Below are positions 18,108-26,845 of a stretch of 64,000 nt of DNA, in pieces. This DNA is from Tabrizicola sp. GTDB lineage: Bacteria > Pseudomonadota > Alphaproteobacteria > Rhodobacterales > Rhodobacteraceae. The stretch is from NCBI RefSeq assembly GCF_030373185.1, contig NZ_JAUCZH010000007.1, positions 186,001 through 250,000 on the forward strand, in the 5' to 3' direction. The notes under the pieces were generated by a model that worked only from the letters and a program-made list of their open reading frames with translations, had not been told where the DNA came from and did no database searches. A program made the translations under genes and the position numbers. Positions within the stretch are counted from its first letter, which is position 1. Each line of letters begins with the position of its first letter.

Positions 18108-18607
18108 CTCCCTGCCCGCATCCGCCACCGATCACGAAATGGCCAGGGCCATATTGGCCATCACAGCCCGCATCACCGCTGCCAACTCAGGCAACGCGGA
18201 GCTACTTACTGCCTGCGATTCGGCCTTATCTCCCGCCCCACCGCGTTTGGCCTTCGAAAGAGCGGCCAACCAGGACAAAAATGCCAGGACAAATCCGGGT
18301 ATACTGGCGGAACAACCGGCGCACGCTGAACCCTCTCACTTTGCGTCATGTGTAAGGCGAAAACGTGGTCTGCCCCATCCCAATCCACGACGCCCCGCTT
18401 CTGGAAACAGCGCAGGATGACGAAATTGCCGGTGGAAGACTACAATCTGGTGAGACACTATCGATCAGTGAATTACAGCTTTATTGCGCCACAAATGCGC
18501 CGCGCCTGATACTCTTCAGCCAGATATTTCAGCACTCAGCTATGGTAAGCATGCGCCAAGAATTCCTCTCCAGCCATAAAACGCATGACCCGTCGCAAGC
18601 TCTACTA
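18108..18607. other. Gene-poor stretch left of the IS element
   Basis: These 500 bp have lower GC and irregular codon use. The best small frame is 18348-18509 on the plus strand (53 codons, starting MCKAKTWSAP), with no clear ribosome site and no recognised family. A longer frame at 18365-18634 runs into the IS end and looks like chance. I see no supportable gene. It may be the remains of DNA that arrived with the element. Confidence 0.5.
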
Positions 18608-19460
18608 GGGTCAGGACTCGTTCTTGTTTCATAGCCAGAACATGACGGTTGCGGCGAGCGCGACGGCGGAGAGGAAGACCTTCGGGCACCGGTCGTAGCG
18701 GGTGGCAACCCGCCGCCAATCCTTGAGCCGCCCGAACATGATCTCGATCCGGTTGCGGCGTTTGTAGCGGCGCTTGTCGTGCTTGATGGGCTTGCCGCGT
18801 GACTTCCGGCCAGGGATGCAGGGCTTTATCCCCTTGTCTTTCAACGCTTCTCTGAACCAGTCGGCGTCATAGCCGCGGTCGGCCAGCAGCCAATCCGCCT
18901 TTGGCAGACTGTCCAGAAGGGCCGCCGCACCCGTGTAGTCGCTGATCTGGCCTGCCGTCATGAAGAAGCGGATCGGGCGACCCTCGGCATCGGTGACGGC
19001 ATGCAGCTTTGTGTTCATGCCGCCCTTGGTCCGGCCGATCAGGCGGCCCTTTTGATCGTCAGCACCCCCTTTTTCGACCGCAGGCTGGTCGCCGTGCGGT
19101 GTGCCTTCAGATAGGTGGCATCGATCATCACTGTCTTCGGAACGGCCGCCTCTGCCGCCAGACCTTCCATCATCCGGGCGAAGACGCCCTTGTCGCCCCA
19201 TCGCTTCCAACGGTTGTAGAGGGTCTTCGGCGGGCCATACTCCCGGGGTGCATCGCACCAGCGCAAGCCATTGCGATTGATAAAGATAATGCCACTCAGC
19301 ACGCGACGGTCATCGACGCGTGGCTTGCCATGGCTCTTGGGAAAGAAGGGTTCCAGACGCGCCATCTGTGCGTCCGTCAGCCAGAAAAGGTTGCTCATTG
19401 ATCGGTCTCCTTGCGGAGCCTGAATCATGCCGCAAGCGCAAGTTCAATGGGTCCTGACCC
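18608..19460 (-). mobile_element. IS5-family (IS427-like) insertion sequence, 853 bp
   Basis: The ends are near-perfect inverted repeats: GGGTCAGGACTCGTT at 18608 and, on the other strand from 19460, GGGTCAGGACCCATT. Both are flanked by TA (18606-18607 and 19461-19462), a 2-bp target duplication usual for the IS427 group. One transposase gene in two overlapping frames fills it. Both ends and the DDE residues are present, so it may be active. Confidence 0.92.
18629..19398 (-). CDS. IS5/IS427-type transposase, made by -1 frameshift
   Basis: The N-terminal frame (start 19398, MSNLFWLTDAQMARLEPFFP, with an AAGGAG site) runs to a stop at 19039. The C-terminal frame (ending 18629) lies -1 to it. 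The switch is at a run of five A and five G on the coding strand (about 19068-19077), after HRTATSLRSKK, giving GGADDQKGRLIGRTKGG. The fused product is about 255 residues. DDE residues are Asp in MIDATYLKAH, Asp in LLADRGYDADWF, and Glu in RNRIEIMFGRLKDW. The two-frame layout with a slippery run is normal in this IS group, so it should not be called a pseudogene. It catalyses cut-and-paste of the element. Confidence 0.9.
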
Positions 19461-19585
19461 TACAGTTATGAATGCGATATTTCAGTGTCGTACCCGTACA
19501 CTGGCTGATCTTGCCGACCAAAGCGCTGTCTGGGCGGGATTGGTCGGTCCCGCTACCTGATTAAGACCCAACCGGAGGTATTTGA

Positions 19586-19993
19586 ATGAAGTTCGTTATC
19601 GCAATATTGGCTCTTGCTTTTGCTCCGTCGATTGTAGCCGCACAGAATTCATCAGGAAACACAGGTGACGTTGCATCGCATTGCGTTGATATTCAGATTG
19701 AACAATCTCAATATGATGACACTGAATATTTCAACATCATGAATACATGCAATGGCGATATTTTTGTGATCTATTGCGGTGATGTCGTGGGATCGAACAA
19801 TGTCTGTGGGGGTGGAAACAATTCCGTTTACTACACCCATTCAAAAGTATTGCGGTCGGGAACTTCGTCAGAGGCTGCCATTCGTGGTAATGGAATGTTT
19901 GTCTGGGGCGCCTGCACGGGCCGGATCAGCTTCGGCAATGATGGCCACTTTGAAGACTACCCTGACGGCAGCTACAGGTGCCTTCCGCGCTGA
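19586..19993 (+). CDS. Small secreted Cys-rich protein of unknown function
   Basis: This 135-residue protein has a clean signal peptide (MKFVIAILALAFAPSIVAAQ) and a GGAGG site eight bases before the ATG. The mature part, about 115 residues, has six Cys (SHC, NTC, IYC, NVC, GAC, YRC), probably forming three disulfides in the periplasm or outside. It is rich in Asn, Gly, Tyr and Asp and lacks Lys-rich or helical stretches, suggesting a compact beta fold. GC and codon choice (AAT, ATT, GAT, CAA) differ from the rest of the window, pointing to recent transfer. It lies 125 bp from the IS end. I do not recognise the family. Confidence 0.7.
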   Translation: MKFVIAILALAFAPSIVAAQNSSGNTGDVASHCVDIQIEQSQYDDTEYFNIMNTCNGDIFVIYCGDVVGSNNVCGGGNNSVYYTHSKVLRSGTSSEAAIRGNGMFVWGACTGRISFGNDGHFEDYPDGSYRCLPR

Positions 19994-20423
19994 TCTTCCC
20001 GAACTCTGGTTGGGGCGGACTGGTCGCTACCGTCGTGGCGCTCCGGCGATGTCGGGGCGCTCCGGCGATTTGGTCAGCACATATGGGACGGGTGCCGCCA
20101 TCCCCCGATCCATCCCCATTTTTGACGCCCCCTCTCCCCGCCGTCGCCATCGAGTGGGGCGCAAGGGTGCGGCATATGGGGGTGTGACGGGACGCTTGGT
20201 GTCGGTAAGGGGCCAGCCCATCTCTTCCAGTAGAGCATTCAGTCTGGCACCTTCCGCGAAGGAAGCGATCGGAAGATCTCGACCAGACCATTGACCCGCT
20301 CAAGATCCTGACCGAGAGGTTCACCCTTTGAGGGCCTGCCTGCAACGGAGAGATGAAGCCTCATCAGGGCCTCGGGCCAATTTCCCCCTGCCGACCGTGG
20401 GCCAGGAGCGGACACCCATGAGG
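19994..20423. other. Gene-poor stretch with terB repeat copy and a possible coding scrap
   Basis: These 430 bp have no intact gene. They hold a tandem GCGCTCCGGCGAT pair near 20038-20069 and the second terB-end repeat at 20142-20187. On the minus strand, frames at 20239-20345 (ending RVNGLVEIFRSLPSRKVPD) and at about 20190-20295 (DLPIASFAEGARLNALLEEM, in another frame) look protein-like but are broken, so a decayed gene is possible. No family could be named. Confidence 0.45.
20142..20187 (+). repeat. terB 3'-end repeat, copy B
   Basis: This is the second copy of the 46-base sequence at 18031-18076, with three differences, in the same orientation. Here it is not attached to a terB gene. The DNA on either side does not match the terB region, so only the tail was copied or left behind. 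Confidence 0.75.
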
Positions 20424-21137
20424 CTATCTTTCGGTGTCTTCGAGCTGAAGAACCTCGCTTGGGTCTTCTTTGGCGCGACGGTATAGCCAATTGCCCATCG
20501 TGCGATCAAGCAATGCGTCGCCGCTCACAAATAGGCGGCCTTTCTCTTTTTCGCGTTCGATAGTCGTTCGGTTCAAGAGCACCGAGGCGAGAGAAATGCG
20601 GTCTGTTTCGATGAACAGATCGATTTCGAAACCAGGTATCTCTGTGCAGATTTCCGTGGGACATCCGGGCCGCGTGAGCAGCCAGTATGTGTCGTAGGCC
20701 AGCCCCGGATCGCTGAAACGGAACTGCATGACGATCTGCCGCTTCGGCAACTCATCAGAGAATACCAACCCGCGCATCTGCCACATCAGTGTGGAGACAT
20801 CTGTATTAAGTAAGGCGTTGCGAGCCTTGATGTTGCATTGGGCCCACTTGCCAAGCGCATTGAGCGCAGGCTCGAGCTCGATGGCGCGCTGTGTGCGGAC
20901 ATAGTCGATCTGGTCGGTCGCTGGGCCCTCGATGCGTTCGATCAGTCCGTGTGCCTCAAGATCCTTCAATCGCTTGGACAAGAGTGCCGTCGAGATGTTC
21001 CCGACACCACGCCGGATCTCGTTGAAGCGGGTCGATCCCCCCCACATTTCACACAGGATGGGGATCGTCCATCGTGGCTCGAGAATATTGCAGGCATGGG
21101 TGATCGGGCAGACGATTCCGTAGGGTGCTCCGCTCAT
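20424..21137 (-). CDS. HxlR-family winged-helix regulator with C-terminal sensory domain
   Basis: This 237-residue protein starts at 21137 behind an AAAGGAG site. The N-terminal 100 residues are an HxlR winged helix: CPITHACNILEPRWTIPILCEMWGGSTRFNEIRRGVGNISTALLSKRLKDLEAHGLIER. The C-terminal half (about 115-220) resembles the SCP2/alkyl-binding type domain seen in some HxlR proteins and probably binds a ligand. Two Cys (in IVCPITHAC) are near the start, as in redox-sensing members. It is divergent from the DUF4242 gene with about 170 bp between starts, so it most likely controls that gene and itself. The ligand is unknown. Confidence 0.88.
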   Translation of the reverse strand: MSGAPYGIVCPITHACNILEPRWTIPILCEMWGGSTRFNEIRRGVGNISTALLSKRLKDLEAHGLIERIEGPATDQIDYVRTQRAIELEPALNALGKWAQCNIKARNALLNTDVSTLMWQMRGLVFSDELPKRQIVMQFRFSDPGLAYDTYWLLTRPGCPTEICTEIPGFEIDLFIETDRISLASVLLNRTTIEREKEKGRLFVSGDALLDRTMGNWLYRRAKEDPSEVLQLEDTER

Positions 21138-21200
21138 GACCGTGTCTCCTTTCGGTGTGAGCCTAGGCGAAGAGCCCATGACCAAGCCAGTTCACATTCT

Positions 21201-21216
21201 GAAGCGGGGGCGCTTC
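21201..21216. promoter_or_regulatory. Candidate operator between hxlR-like gene and DUF4242 gene
   Basis: An inverted repeat, GAAGCG-GGGG-CGCTTC, lies midway in the divergent intergenic region, and a partial echo (CGCTGAAGCG) occurs about 20 bp to its right. The placement suits an HxlR dimer site. It is inferred from symmetry and position only. Confidence 0.4.
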
Positions 21217-21310
21217 ACTTTCAAATCTACTTTCGCTGAAGCGTTCGGGCATCTTAGGGGAACCGGTGCGAAGCCGTGTGCGACCACGACCAAAAACGAG
21301 GAGACGAGCC

Positions 21311-21583
21311 ATGCATCGATTTGTGATAGAACGGGATATTCCTTCTGTAGGGTCTTTTGACTGCAACCAGCTTCGGGAAGCGTCGAAGGCCTCGAACACC
21401 GCTCTTTCCGAGCTCGCCCCGAGGGTTCAGTGGGAGCATTCCTACGTCGCGAATGACAAGACGTTCTGCGTCTATCTGGCAGAGGACGAGGCCGCGATCC
21501 AAGACCACGCAAAGTTGAGCGGTTTTCCAGCCAATCGGATCACGCGAATATCTTCGATGATAGATCCGACGACAGCAAACTGA
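21311..21583 (+). CDS. DUF4242 (nickel-binding-protein-like) small protein
   Basis: This 90-residue cytoplasmic protein, MHRFVIERDIPSVGSFDCNQLREASKASNTALSELAP..., matches the DUF4242/SCO4226 ferredoxin-like fold, whose studied Streptomyces member binds nickel. It has a His-Ser-Tyr strand (WEHSYVANDKTFCVYLAEDE), two Cys, and ends in DPTTAN. The start at 21311 follows GAGGAG at nine bases. It is divergent from the HxlR-type regulator, which probably controls it. Its physiological role is unknown; in other genomes DUF4242 genes often sit beside oxidoreductases or regulators. Confidence 0.82.
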   Translation: MHRFVIERDIPSVGSFDCNQLREASKASNTALSELAPRVQWEHSYVANDKTFCVYLAEDEAAIQDHAKLSGFPANRITRISSMIDPTTAN

Positions 21584-21963
21584 ATCGGCTCGATCGGCAG
21601 CCTTTATGGGCCGACCGGTCGTTCCGTCAGCAAGCGTAGGGTGGGTGCCAATCCACCAATCACACTCGCCCAACCCCTCAAAGAACTCCTTGCCCAAATG
21701 TCCCACTGTGGGACACCCCAGAGGAGTCTCTCGCGGCTCCCACCCTCTCCGCCCACCCGACTCCCCAGATGGTTAACACCCGGTCACCTCCACGCGCGTA
21801 GAGACGGAAGGAAGACGCAAGAAGGACGGGAAAACGACGGCACTTCCGGCCTGAAATCATCGGGTAAATGCAGCGGTCTCAATGGCTTGCCAGCCGCCCC
21901 CGGCCGTTGCCTGCCCCCCGAAAATATCCCGCGCACCCTTTTTCTGACAGCCCCACGGGGGCC
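21584..21963. other. Intergenic stretch after the DUF4242 gene
   Basis: These 380 bp have no credible gene on either strand. They contain a perfect hairpin, TGTCCCA-CTG-TGGGACA (21699-21715), about 115 bp after the stop, and a GAAAATATCCCGCGC piece of the dispersed repeat family near 21919. At the right edge, arms GGGGGCCT (21957-21964) and AGGCCCCC (21972-21979) form a hairpin over the end of the dacB-type gene. Confidence 0.55.
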
Positions 21964-23433
21964 TCACCCATAGGCCCCCGCCCAGCGGTTTATCAGTTGC
22001 CCCTGAAGCCGCCGCGCCCGCCCGTTCCATGCCTTGGCACCCGCCGGGTCTTCCCGCTGGCCCACCGGCACCGCATCCCGCCGTTCCGGATCGCCGGAAA
22101 AGATAGCAAAAACAAGCTCTCTGCCGCCGGGTGGACTGATATGCCCCGCAAGCCCGGATACAAAGTTCAGCGTCCCCGACTTGGCAAGCACCTTGACCGG
22201 GTGCTTTTCGATGACCTTGCCCTGGTCGTCCTTCATCCCGACATCGCGCAGGATCGGGCGCAGGCCACGCCCCTCGGCCTGCGCCGCCACCAGGATCCGC
22301 GCCATGCCTGCCGTCGTGATCCGCGAGGCCCCGCCCAGACCGGAATGGTCGCGCAGCGCCGCCTCGGCCCCGAACGCCTGCCGCAACCAGTCGTTCATCG
22401 CCCCGGCCGAAGCCGCCAGCCCCCCGGCCCCCGATGCGGCAAGCCCCACACATTCCGCCGTCAGATTGGTGGAAAACCGCAGCATGCCGCGCAAAACCTC
22501 GGGCAAGGGGGCGCTTTCCACCCGGCCAAGCTCGGTGCCATCGAGTCTTGCCTGCATCCGTTCCGGCGCGGCCAATGTGATGCCCTGCGCCCGGGCCAAG
22601 GTGCGAAAGACCTCGGCGACATAGCGGCCCGGATCGCGCACCGGGAGCCAGCGGCTCCCGCCCTTGCCCAGCGCGGAAGTGGCGACAGTCCATTCCTCGA
22701 TCCGCCCGGGATCATAGGTGAAGACGGGTGTCTCACGCCGGGCAAGGGCCACGCGGACCATATCCACCTTCGGGGCAAAGCGTTCGCCGCGCGCGTCGAC
22801 GGCAAACTGCCAGTCTTCGCCGCCGCGCTTCCATTCGAAATGGACCCGGTTGAAGTTCAGGTTCAGCCCGCAAATCGCGGCATTATAGCCGACATGCACC
22901 GGCTGATCGTCGGCAATCGCCGTCAGGCGGGGCAAGGCGCCGTCCCAGTAAAGGAACCGCCCCGTCGCCCCCTTGATCCCCGACTTGGCAAGCCGTGCCA
23001 CCAGATCGCCCAGCTGATCGGTCTGCAAGGTCGGATCCCCACCGCCCGCAAGGATCAGATCGCCCTGCACAACCCCGCCCTGAACCGGCCCGCCAGCCAA
23101 CACCCGCGTTGCAAAGCGATGCCCGGCCCCCAGCCGGTCCAGCGCGTAAAGCGCCGTCACCGCCTTGGCGACGCTGGCGGGCGGCAAGGCCAGATCCGGC
23201 TGGCGCGCGGCCAGAACCGCTCCGGTCCTTGCGTCCGCAACCACAAAGCTGACTACCCCACCCAGCTTCGCCGCCTCGACCAGTGACGAAAAATCCCCCG
23301 CGGCAGAGGCTGACCGCGACGCCGCAGCCCCTTTGCGGGCCATTGGCCGGGGCGAAGTTTCCATGACCTCGGCCAGCGTCGGCAATGCCACACCGGCCAG
23401 AAGCCCACCAAGAACAAAGCGCCGTGTGATCAC
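21964..23433 (-). CDS. dacB: D-alanyl-D-alanine carboxypeptidase/endopeptidase, S13 family
   Basis: This 489-residue exported enzyme trims peptidoglycan side chains in the periplasm. The N-terminus MITRRFVLGGLLAGVALPTLA is a Tat-like signal with a twin Arg. Penicillin-binding motifs are present: SVAK (Ser87-Lys90), STN in LRFSTNLTAECVG, and KSG in VLAKSGTLNFVSG (the usual KTG is KSG). The long insertion between SxxK and SxN is typical of S13 (PBP4-like) proteins. The gene is monocistronic or leads nothing visible; nadD lies upstream on the same strand, 152 bp away. Confidence 0.93.
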   Translation of the reverse strand: MITRRFVLGGLLAGVALPTLAEVMETSPRPMARKGAAASRSASAAGDFSSLVEAAKLGGVVSFVVADARTGAVLAARQPDLALPPASVAKAVTALYALDRLGAGHRFATRVLAGGPVQGGVVQGDLILAGGGDPTLQTDQLGDLVARLAKSGIKGATGRFLYWDGALPRLTAIADDQPVHVGYNAAICGLNLNFNRVHFEWKRGGEDWQFAVDARGERFAPKVDMVRVALARRETPVFTYDPGRIEEWTVATSALGKGGSRWLPVRDPGRYVAEVFRTLARAQGITLAAPERMQARLDGTELGRVESAPLPEVLRGMLRFSTNLTAECVGLAASGAGGLAASAGAMNDWLRQAFGAEAALRDHSGLGGASRITTAGMARILVAAQAEGRGLRPILRDVGMKDDQGKVIEKHPVKVLAKSGTLNFVSGLAGHISPPGGRELVFAIFSGDPERRDAVPVGQREDPAGAKAWNGRARRLQGQLINRWAGAYG

Positions 23434-23585
23434 CGGTCAGCCTCCCGCTGCCAAAGGTAATACCCGATCAATCCGATTCCGACAGCCCGGGAATTGCCAC
23501 GACTGCTCACAACCCGCTCAGCGACAAACACCCGAGACGTGCCGTTCCTGACAGCGCAAGAAACTGGCCGCAGGACTTGCCCCCT

Positions 23586-24191
23586 TCAGCCCCGCCCGGA
23601 TTGCCACCCCCCCTTTGCCCGGATCGCACTGGACGAGGCATTGTTCAGCGGCAGATTGACAAAGGCCCAGACCGGGGGCTGCCGCCCCCGCAATGTCTCC
23701 CCCCGGGCGACCCGATGGACCCGGAACGCCCGCGCCGCGACTGACATCCGCGCCGCGACCCCAGACCCCGGACGCGCCAGAACCCCGACCGCCACGCGGC
23801 GCAGAATATCGCGCCAACGCCCCCAGCGATGAAACTGCACCAGATTGTCCGCCCCCATGAGCCAGACAAAGGTAACCCCGGGGTAAAGCCGGGTCAGCCG
23901 GTCAACCGTATCCGCCGTCGCCCGGGTGCCAAGCGCGGCCTCCAGCGCGGTGATCTTCACCTTCGGGTGCTGCATCACCGCCTTTGCGCGCGCCATCCGC
24001 TCGGCCATCGGGGCGGGCTGCCGCGCCTTCAATGGGTTGCCGGGCGACACCAGCCACCAGACCTGATCCAGCCCCATCCGCTTTATCGCCTCACGCGTGA
24101 TATGGACATGTCCCGCATGTGCCGGATCAAACGACCCGCCGAGAAGCCCGACCACCATGCCCCGGCTTGCCGGAGGAAACCCCTGCCGCAT
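23586..24191 (-). CDS. nadD: Nicotinate-nucleotide adenylyltransferase
   Basis: This 201-residue enzyme makes nicotinate adenine dinucleotide from NaMN and ATP in NAD synthesis. The nucleotidyl-transferase signature is [17 protein letters not shown] (H-x-G-H), with [12 protein letters not shown] and the C-terminal ISSTAIR-like [10 protein letters not shown]. The start at 24191 ([15 protein letters not shown]) matches relatives; the long upstream extension of the frame is a shadow of ettA. It is divergent from ettA with 126 bp between starts. Confidence 0.94.
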   Translation of the reverse strand: MRQGFPPASRGMVVGLLGGSFDPAHAGHVHITREAIKRMGLDQVWWLVSPGNPLKARQPAPMAERMARAKAVMQHPKVKITALEAALGTRATADTVDRLTRLYPGVTFVWLMGADNLVQFHRWGRWRDILRRVAVGVLARPGSGVAARMSVAARAFRVHRVARGETLRGRQPPVWAFVNLPLNNASSSAIRAKGGWQSGRG

Positions 24192-24317
24192 ACGCGCCTT
24201 CCTTGTCCACGGCGGCCAATTGACCCGAAGACCAGGCTTTAGACAATGCCCCCTCTCCCCGTTGCAGCGCAGCCCCATCGTCGCTACATACGCGCCAACC
24301 CCAGATGGAGCGCGACC

Positions 24318-25973
24318 ATGGCCAGCTATCAATACGTCTACCACATGGAGAACGTCTCCAAGACCTACCCCGGCGGCAAGAAGTGCTTTGAGAACATCCA
24401 CCTCAACTTCCTGCCCGGCGTGAAGATCGGCGTTGTCGGCGTCAACGGCGCGGGCAAGTCCACCCTGCTCAAGATCATTGCGGGCATCGACAAGGACTTC
24501 AAAGGCGAAGCCTGGGCCGCCAAAGGCGCCAAGGTCGGCTACCTTGCGCAGGAACCGCACCTTGACCCCAAGCTTACCGCCAAGGAAAACGTGATGCTCG
24601 GCGTGGCCGCGCAGACTGCGATCCTCGAACGCTACAACGAACTGGCAATGAACTACTCGGACGAGACCGCCGAGGAGATGGCCACGCTGCAAGACCAGAT
24701 CGACGCGCAGAATCTTTGGGAACTGGAAGCCACCGTCGGCGTCGCGATGGATGCACTGCGCTGCCCACCGGACGACGCCGATGTCGAAACGCTTTCCGGT
24801 GGCGAACGCCGCCGGGTGGCGCTTTGCCGGCTACTCCTTGAAAAGCCCGACATGCTGCTCTTGGACGAACCGACCAACCACCTTGACGCGGAGTCCATCG
24901 CCTGGCTGCAAAAGCACCTGATCAACTACAAAGGCACCATCCTGATCGTCACCCACGACCGCTATTTTCTGGATGACATCACCGGCTGGATCCTTGAACT
25001 CGACCGCGGCCGCGGCATCCCTTACGAGGGCAACTATTCCGCATGGCTGGACCAGAAGGCCAAGCGCATGGCGCAGGAAGCGCGCGAGGACAAATCGAAG
25101 CAGAAGGCGCTGGAAAAGGAACTGGAGTGGATCCGTTCCGGTGCCAAGGCGCGGCAAGCCAAGGGCAAGGCCCGTCTGTCGCGCTATAACGAGATGGCCA
25201 ACCAGACCGTCACCGAACGCGCCACTCAAGCACAGATCATCATCCCGAACGGCGAACGTCTGGGCAACAAGGTGATCGAGGTTGAAGGCCTGAAAAAGCA
25301 CATGGGCGACAAGCTTCTGATCGAGAACCTTTCGTTCACCGTCCCCCCCGGTGCCATCGTCGGCGTCATCGGCCCGAACGGTGCCGGCAAGTCCACCCTC
25401 TTCCGCATGATCATCGGGCAGGAAGCACCCGATGAAGGCACGATCAAGCTGGGCGAAACCGTGAAACTGGCCTTCGTCGACCAGTCCCGCGACGCGCTCG
25501 ACCCGAACAAGAACGTCTGGGAAGAAATCTCTGGCGGGGCCGAGGTGATCCACCTTGGCGACATGCAGATGAACAGCCGCGTCTATACCGGGGCCTTCAA
25601 CTTCAAAGGCACTGACCAGCAAAAGAAGGTCGGCCTTCTGTCGGGAGGTGAGCGCAACCGCGTCCACATGGCCAAGCTGTTGAAATCGGGCGGCAACGTG
25701 CTTCTACTTGACGAACCGACCAACGACCTTGACGTCGAAACCCTGCAAGCGCTGGAAGCTGCAATCGAGGATTTCGCGGGCTGCGCCATCATCATCAGCC
25801 ACGACCGCTTCTTCCTTGACCGGCTCTGCACTCACATCCTTGCCTTTGAAGGCGACGCGCATGTGGAGTGGTTTGAAGGCAACTTTCAGGCCTATGAGGA
25901 AGACAAGGTTCGCCGATTGGGACCGGATGCGCTGGAGCCAAAGCGGGTGAAATACAAGCGCTTCGCCCGCTGA
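24318..25973 (+). CDS. ettA: Energy-dependent translational throttle protein EttA (ABC-F)
   Basis: This 551-residue cytoplasmic ABC-F ATPase acts on the ribosomal E site and gates the first peptide bond according to ADP/ATP. It has two ABC domains. The first has GVNGAGKST and [32 protein letters not shown]; the second has GPNGAGKST and [32 protein letters not shown]. Between the first Walker A and signature is the EttA arm-type insertion (about 85-160), and the linker is Lys/Arg-rich. The start at 24318 ([22 protein letters not shown]) is the conserved one. No membrane domain is encoded nearby, as expected. Confidence 0.96.
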   Translation: MASYQYVYHMENVSKTYPGGKKCFENIHLNFLPGVKIGVVGVNGAGKSTLLKIIAGIDKDFKGEAWAAKGAKVGYLAQEPHLDPKLTAKENVMLGVAAQTAILERYNELAMNYSDETAEEMATLQDQIDAQNLWELEATVGVAMDALRCPPDDADVETLSGGERRRVALCRLLLEKPDMLLLDEPTNHLDAESIAWLQKHLINYKGTILIVTHDRYFLDDITGWILELDRGRGIPYEGNYSAWLDQKAKRMAQEAREDKSKQKALEKELEWIRSGAKARQAKGKARLSRYNEMANQTVTERATQAQIIIPNGERLGNKVIEVEGLKKHMGDKLLIENLSFTVPPGAIVGVIGPNGAGKSTLFRMIIGQEAPDEGTIKLGETVKLAFVDQSRDALDPNKNVWEEISGGAEVIHLGDMQMNSRVYTGAFNFKGTDQQKKVGLLSGGERNRVHMAKLLKSGGNVLLLDEPTNDLDVETLQALEAAIEDFAGCAIIISHDRFFLDRLCTHILAFEGDAHVEWFEGNFQAYEEDKVRRLGPDALEPKRVKYKRFAR

Positions 25974-26004
25974 TCCCGGCCCGGGCGGACGCAATCTCTG
26001 GCTA

Positions 26005-26026
26005 GCCCCCCAGTCCTATGGGGGGC
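26005..26026. terminator. Bidirectional hairpin between ettA and parA-like gene
   Basis: Perfect arms GCCCCCC (26005-26011) and GGGGGGC (26020-26026) enclose an 8-base loop, 31 bp after the ettA stop. The next bases are CTTC, so the U-run is poor. It separates two convergent genes. Confidence 0.6.
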
Positions 26027-26191
26027 CTTCAGGTCCGGATCCGATGGCAGGAAGCCCGACAAGGGCGCGGGCTCGGGTTCAAACGACCGCAAATCTGACG
26101 GACCAGGCCTCTGGCCTGACGCGCATCCGTACATGCTGCGCCCGGGCGATCGGCACCCCGATCCCCATCCGCCCGGCCTTGACGCCGTCAC

Positions 26192-26812
26192 CTAACCCAA
26201 CATGGCCAGCACCTCATCCGCCAGCCGGACGACCTCGGCTTGGGCAACGCCGCGCATCTCTCCGGCCCCAAGCCCCTGCCCAAGGGTTTCGGCATAGACC
26301 ACCCTTTGCCCAAGCGTCGCTGCGGCCACGCCGCCCACCTTGGCGGCAGCATCGGCCACCTCGCCGCCCAGTCTTGTGCCAGCCTTGACCCGGTTCAGCA
26401 CAATCACCGCGCGCCGCCCCTCGCGGCCGATCAGGTCAAAGACCCCGTCCGTCGCCCAAAGGTCCACCATTGACGCGGCCACCGGCACCAGCACCAGATC
26501 CGCCTCGCGCAGCGCGGGCCGCAGGTCTGCGTCCACCTTGGGCGGTGTGTCGATGATCACCACATCCGCCAGCTTCTTCAGCTTTTCGCACTCATAGCTG
26601 ACCCCCCATGCCGAGGCGGTCGAAAACTCCATCCCCGCCTCGCCAAGCCTTTCGCGGCGTGACAGGAACCAGCGGCCAAGACTGCCCTGCGGGTCCGTGT
26701 CCAGAAGCGCGACGCGCAAGCCCCTTTGCCGAAATTCGACGGCCAGATTGACGGCGAGGGTCGTCTTGCCCGACCCGCCCTTCTGCTGCGCCACGGTCAC
26801 GACCTTGCCCAT
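26192..26812 (-). CDS. Solitary ParA/MinD-type ATPase
   Basis: This 206-residue protein has the deviant Walker A KGGSGKTT (about 11-18), Walker A' LLDTDPQGS and Walker B VVIIDTPP, so it is a ParA-superfamily ATPase. There is no ParB gene and no parS-like TGTTTCACGTGAAAC nearby, so it is not a normal chromosome-partition pair. Orphan ParA proteins position other cargo: chemotaxis arrays, carboxysomes, PHB granules or plasmids. The start at 26812 has GGAGG at 8 bases. That ribosome site abuts a 21-bp palindrome containing CTGC-N3-GCAG, the form reported for the PHB regulator PhaR, so a link to storage granules is possible but unproven. Confidence 0.9.
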   Translation of the reverse strand: MGKVVTVAQQKGGSGKTTLAVNLAVEFRQRGLRVALLDTDPQGSLGRWFLSRRERLGEAGMEFSTASAWGVSYECEKLKKLADVVIIDTPPKVDADLRPALREADLVLVPVAASMVDLWATDGVFDLIGREGRRAVIVLNRVKAGTRLGGEVADAAAKVGGVAAATLGQRVVYAETLGQGLGAGEMRGVAQAEVVRLADEVLAMLG

Positions 26813-26824
26813 CGCGAATCCTCC

Positions 26825-26845
26825 ATATGCTGCATTGCAGCATAT
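26825..26845. promoter_or_regulatory. Perfect 10-bp-arm palindrome upstream of the parA-like gene
   Basis: Arms ATATGCTGCA (26825-26834) and TGCAGCATAT (26836-26845) are separated by one base. It begins 12 bp before the start codon and abuts the ribosome site, so a bound protein would block transcription or translation. The core CTGC-ATT-GCAG fits the CTGCN3-4GCAG pattern I recall for Paracoccus PhaR. Confidence 0.65.

Noticed and set aside
18348-18509. A 53-codon frame (MCKAKTWSAP...) left of the IS
   Set aside because: It lacks a ribosome site, shows odd composition and no recognisable family. It is kept as a note in the gap entry only.
18629-19398. Transposase as a frameshifted pseudogene
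   Set aside because: The -1 shift lies at a slippery A5G5 run, normal for this IS group, and both halves are otherwise intact.
24318-24692. N-terminal extension of NadD across the ettA start
   Set aside because: The NadD fold begins at [23 protein letters not shown]; the extra codons are antisense to ettA.
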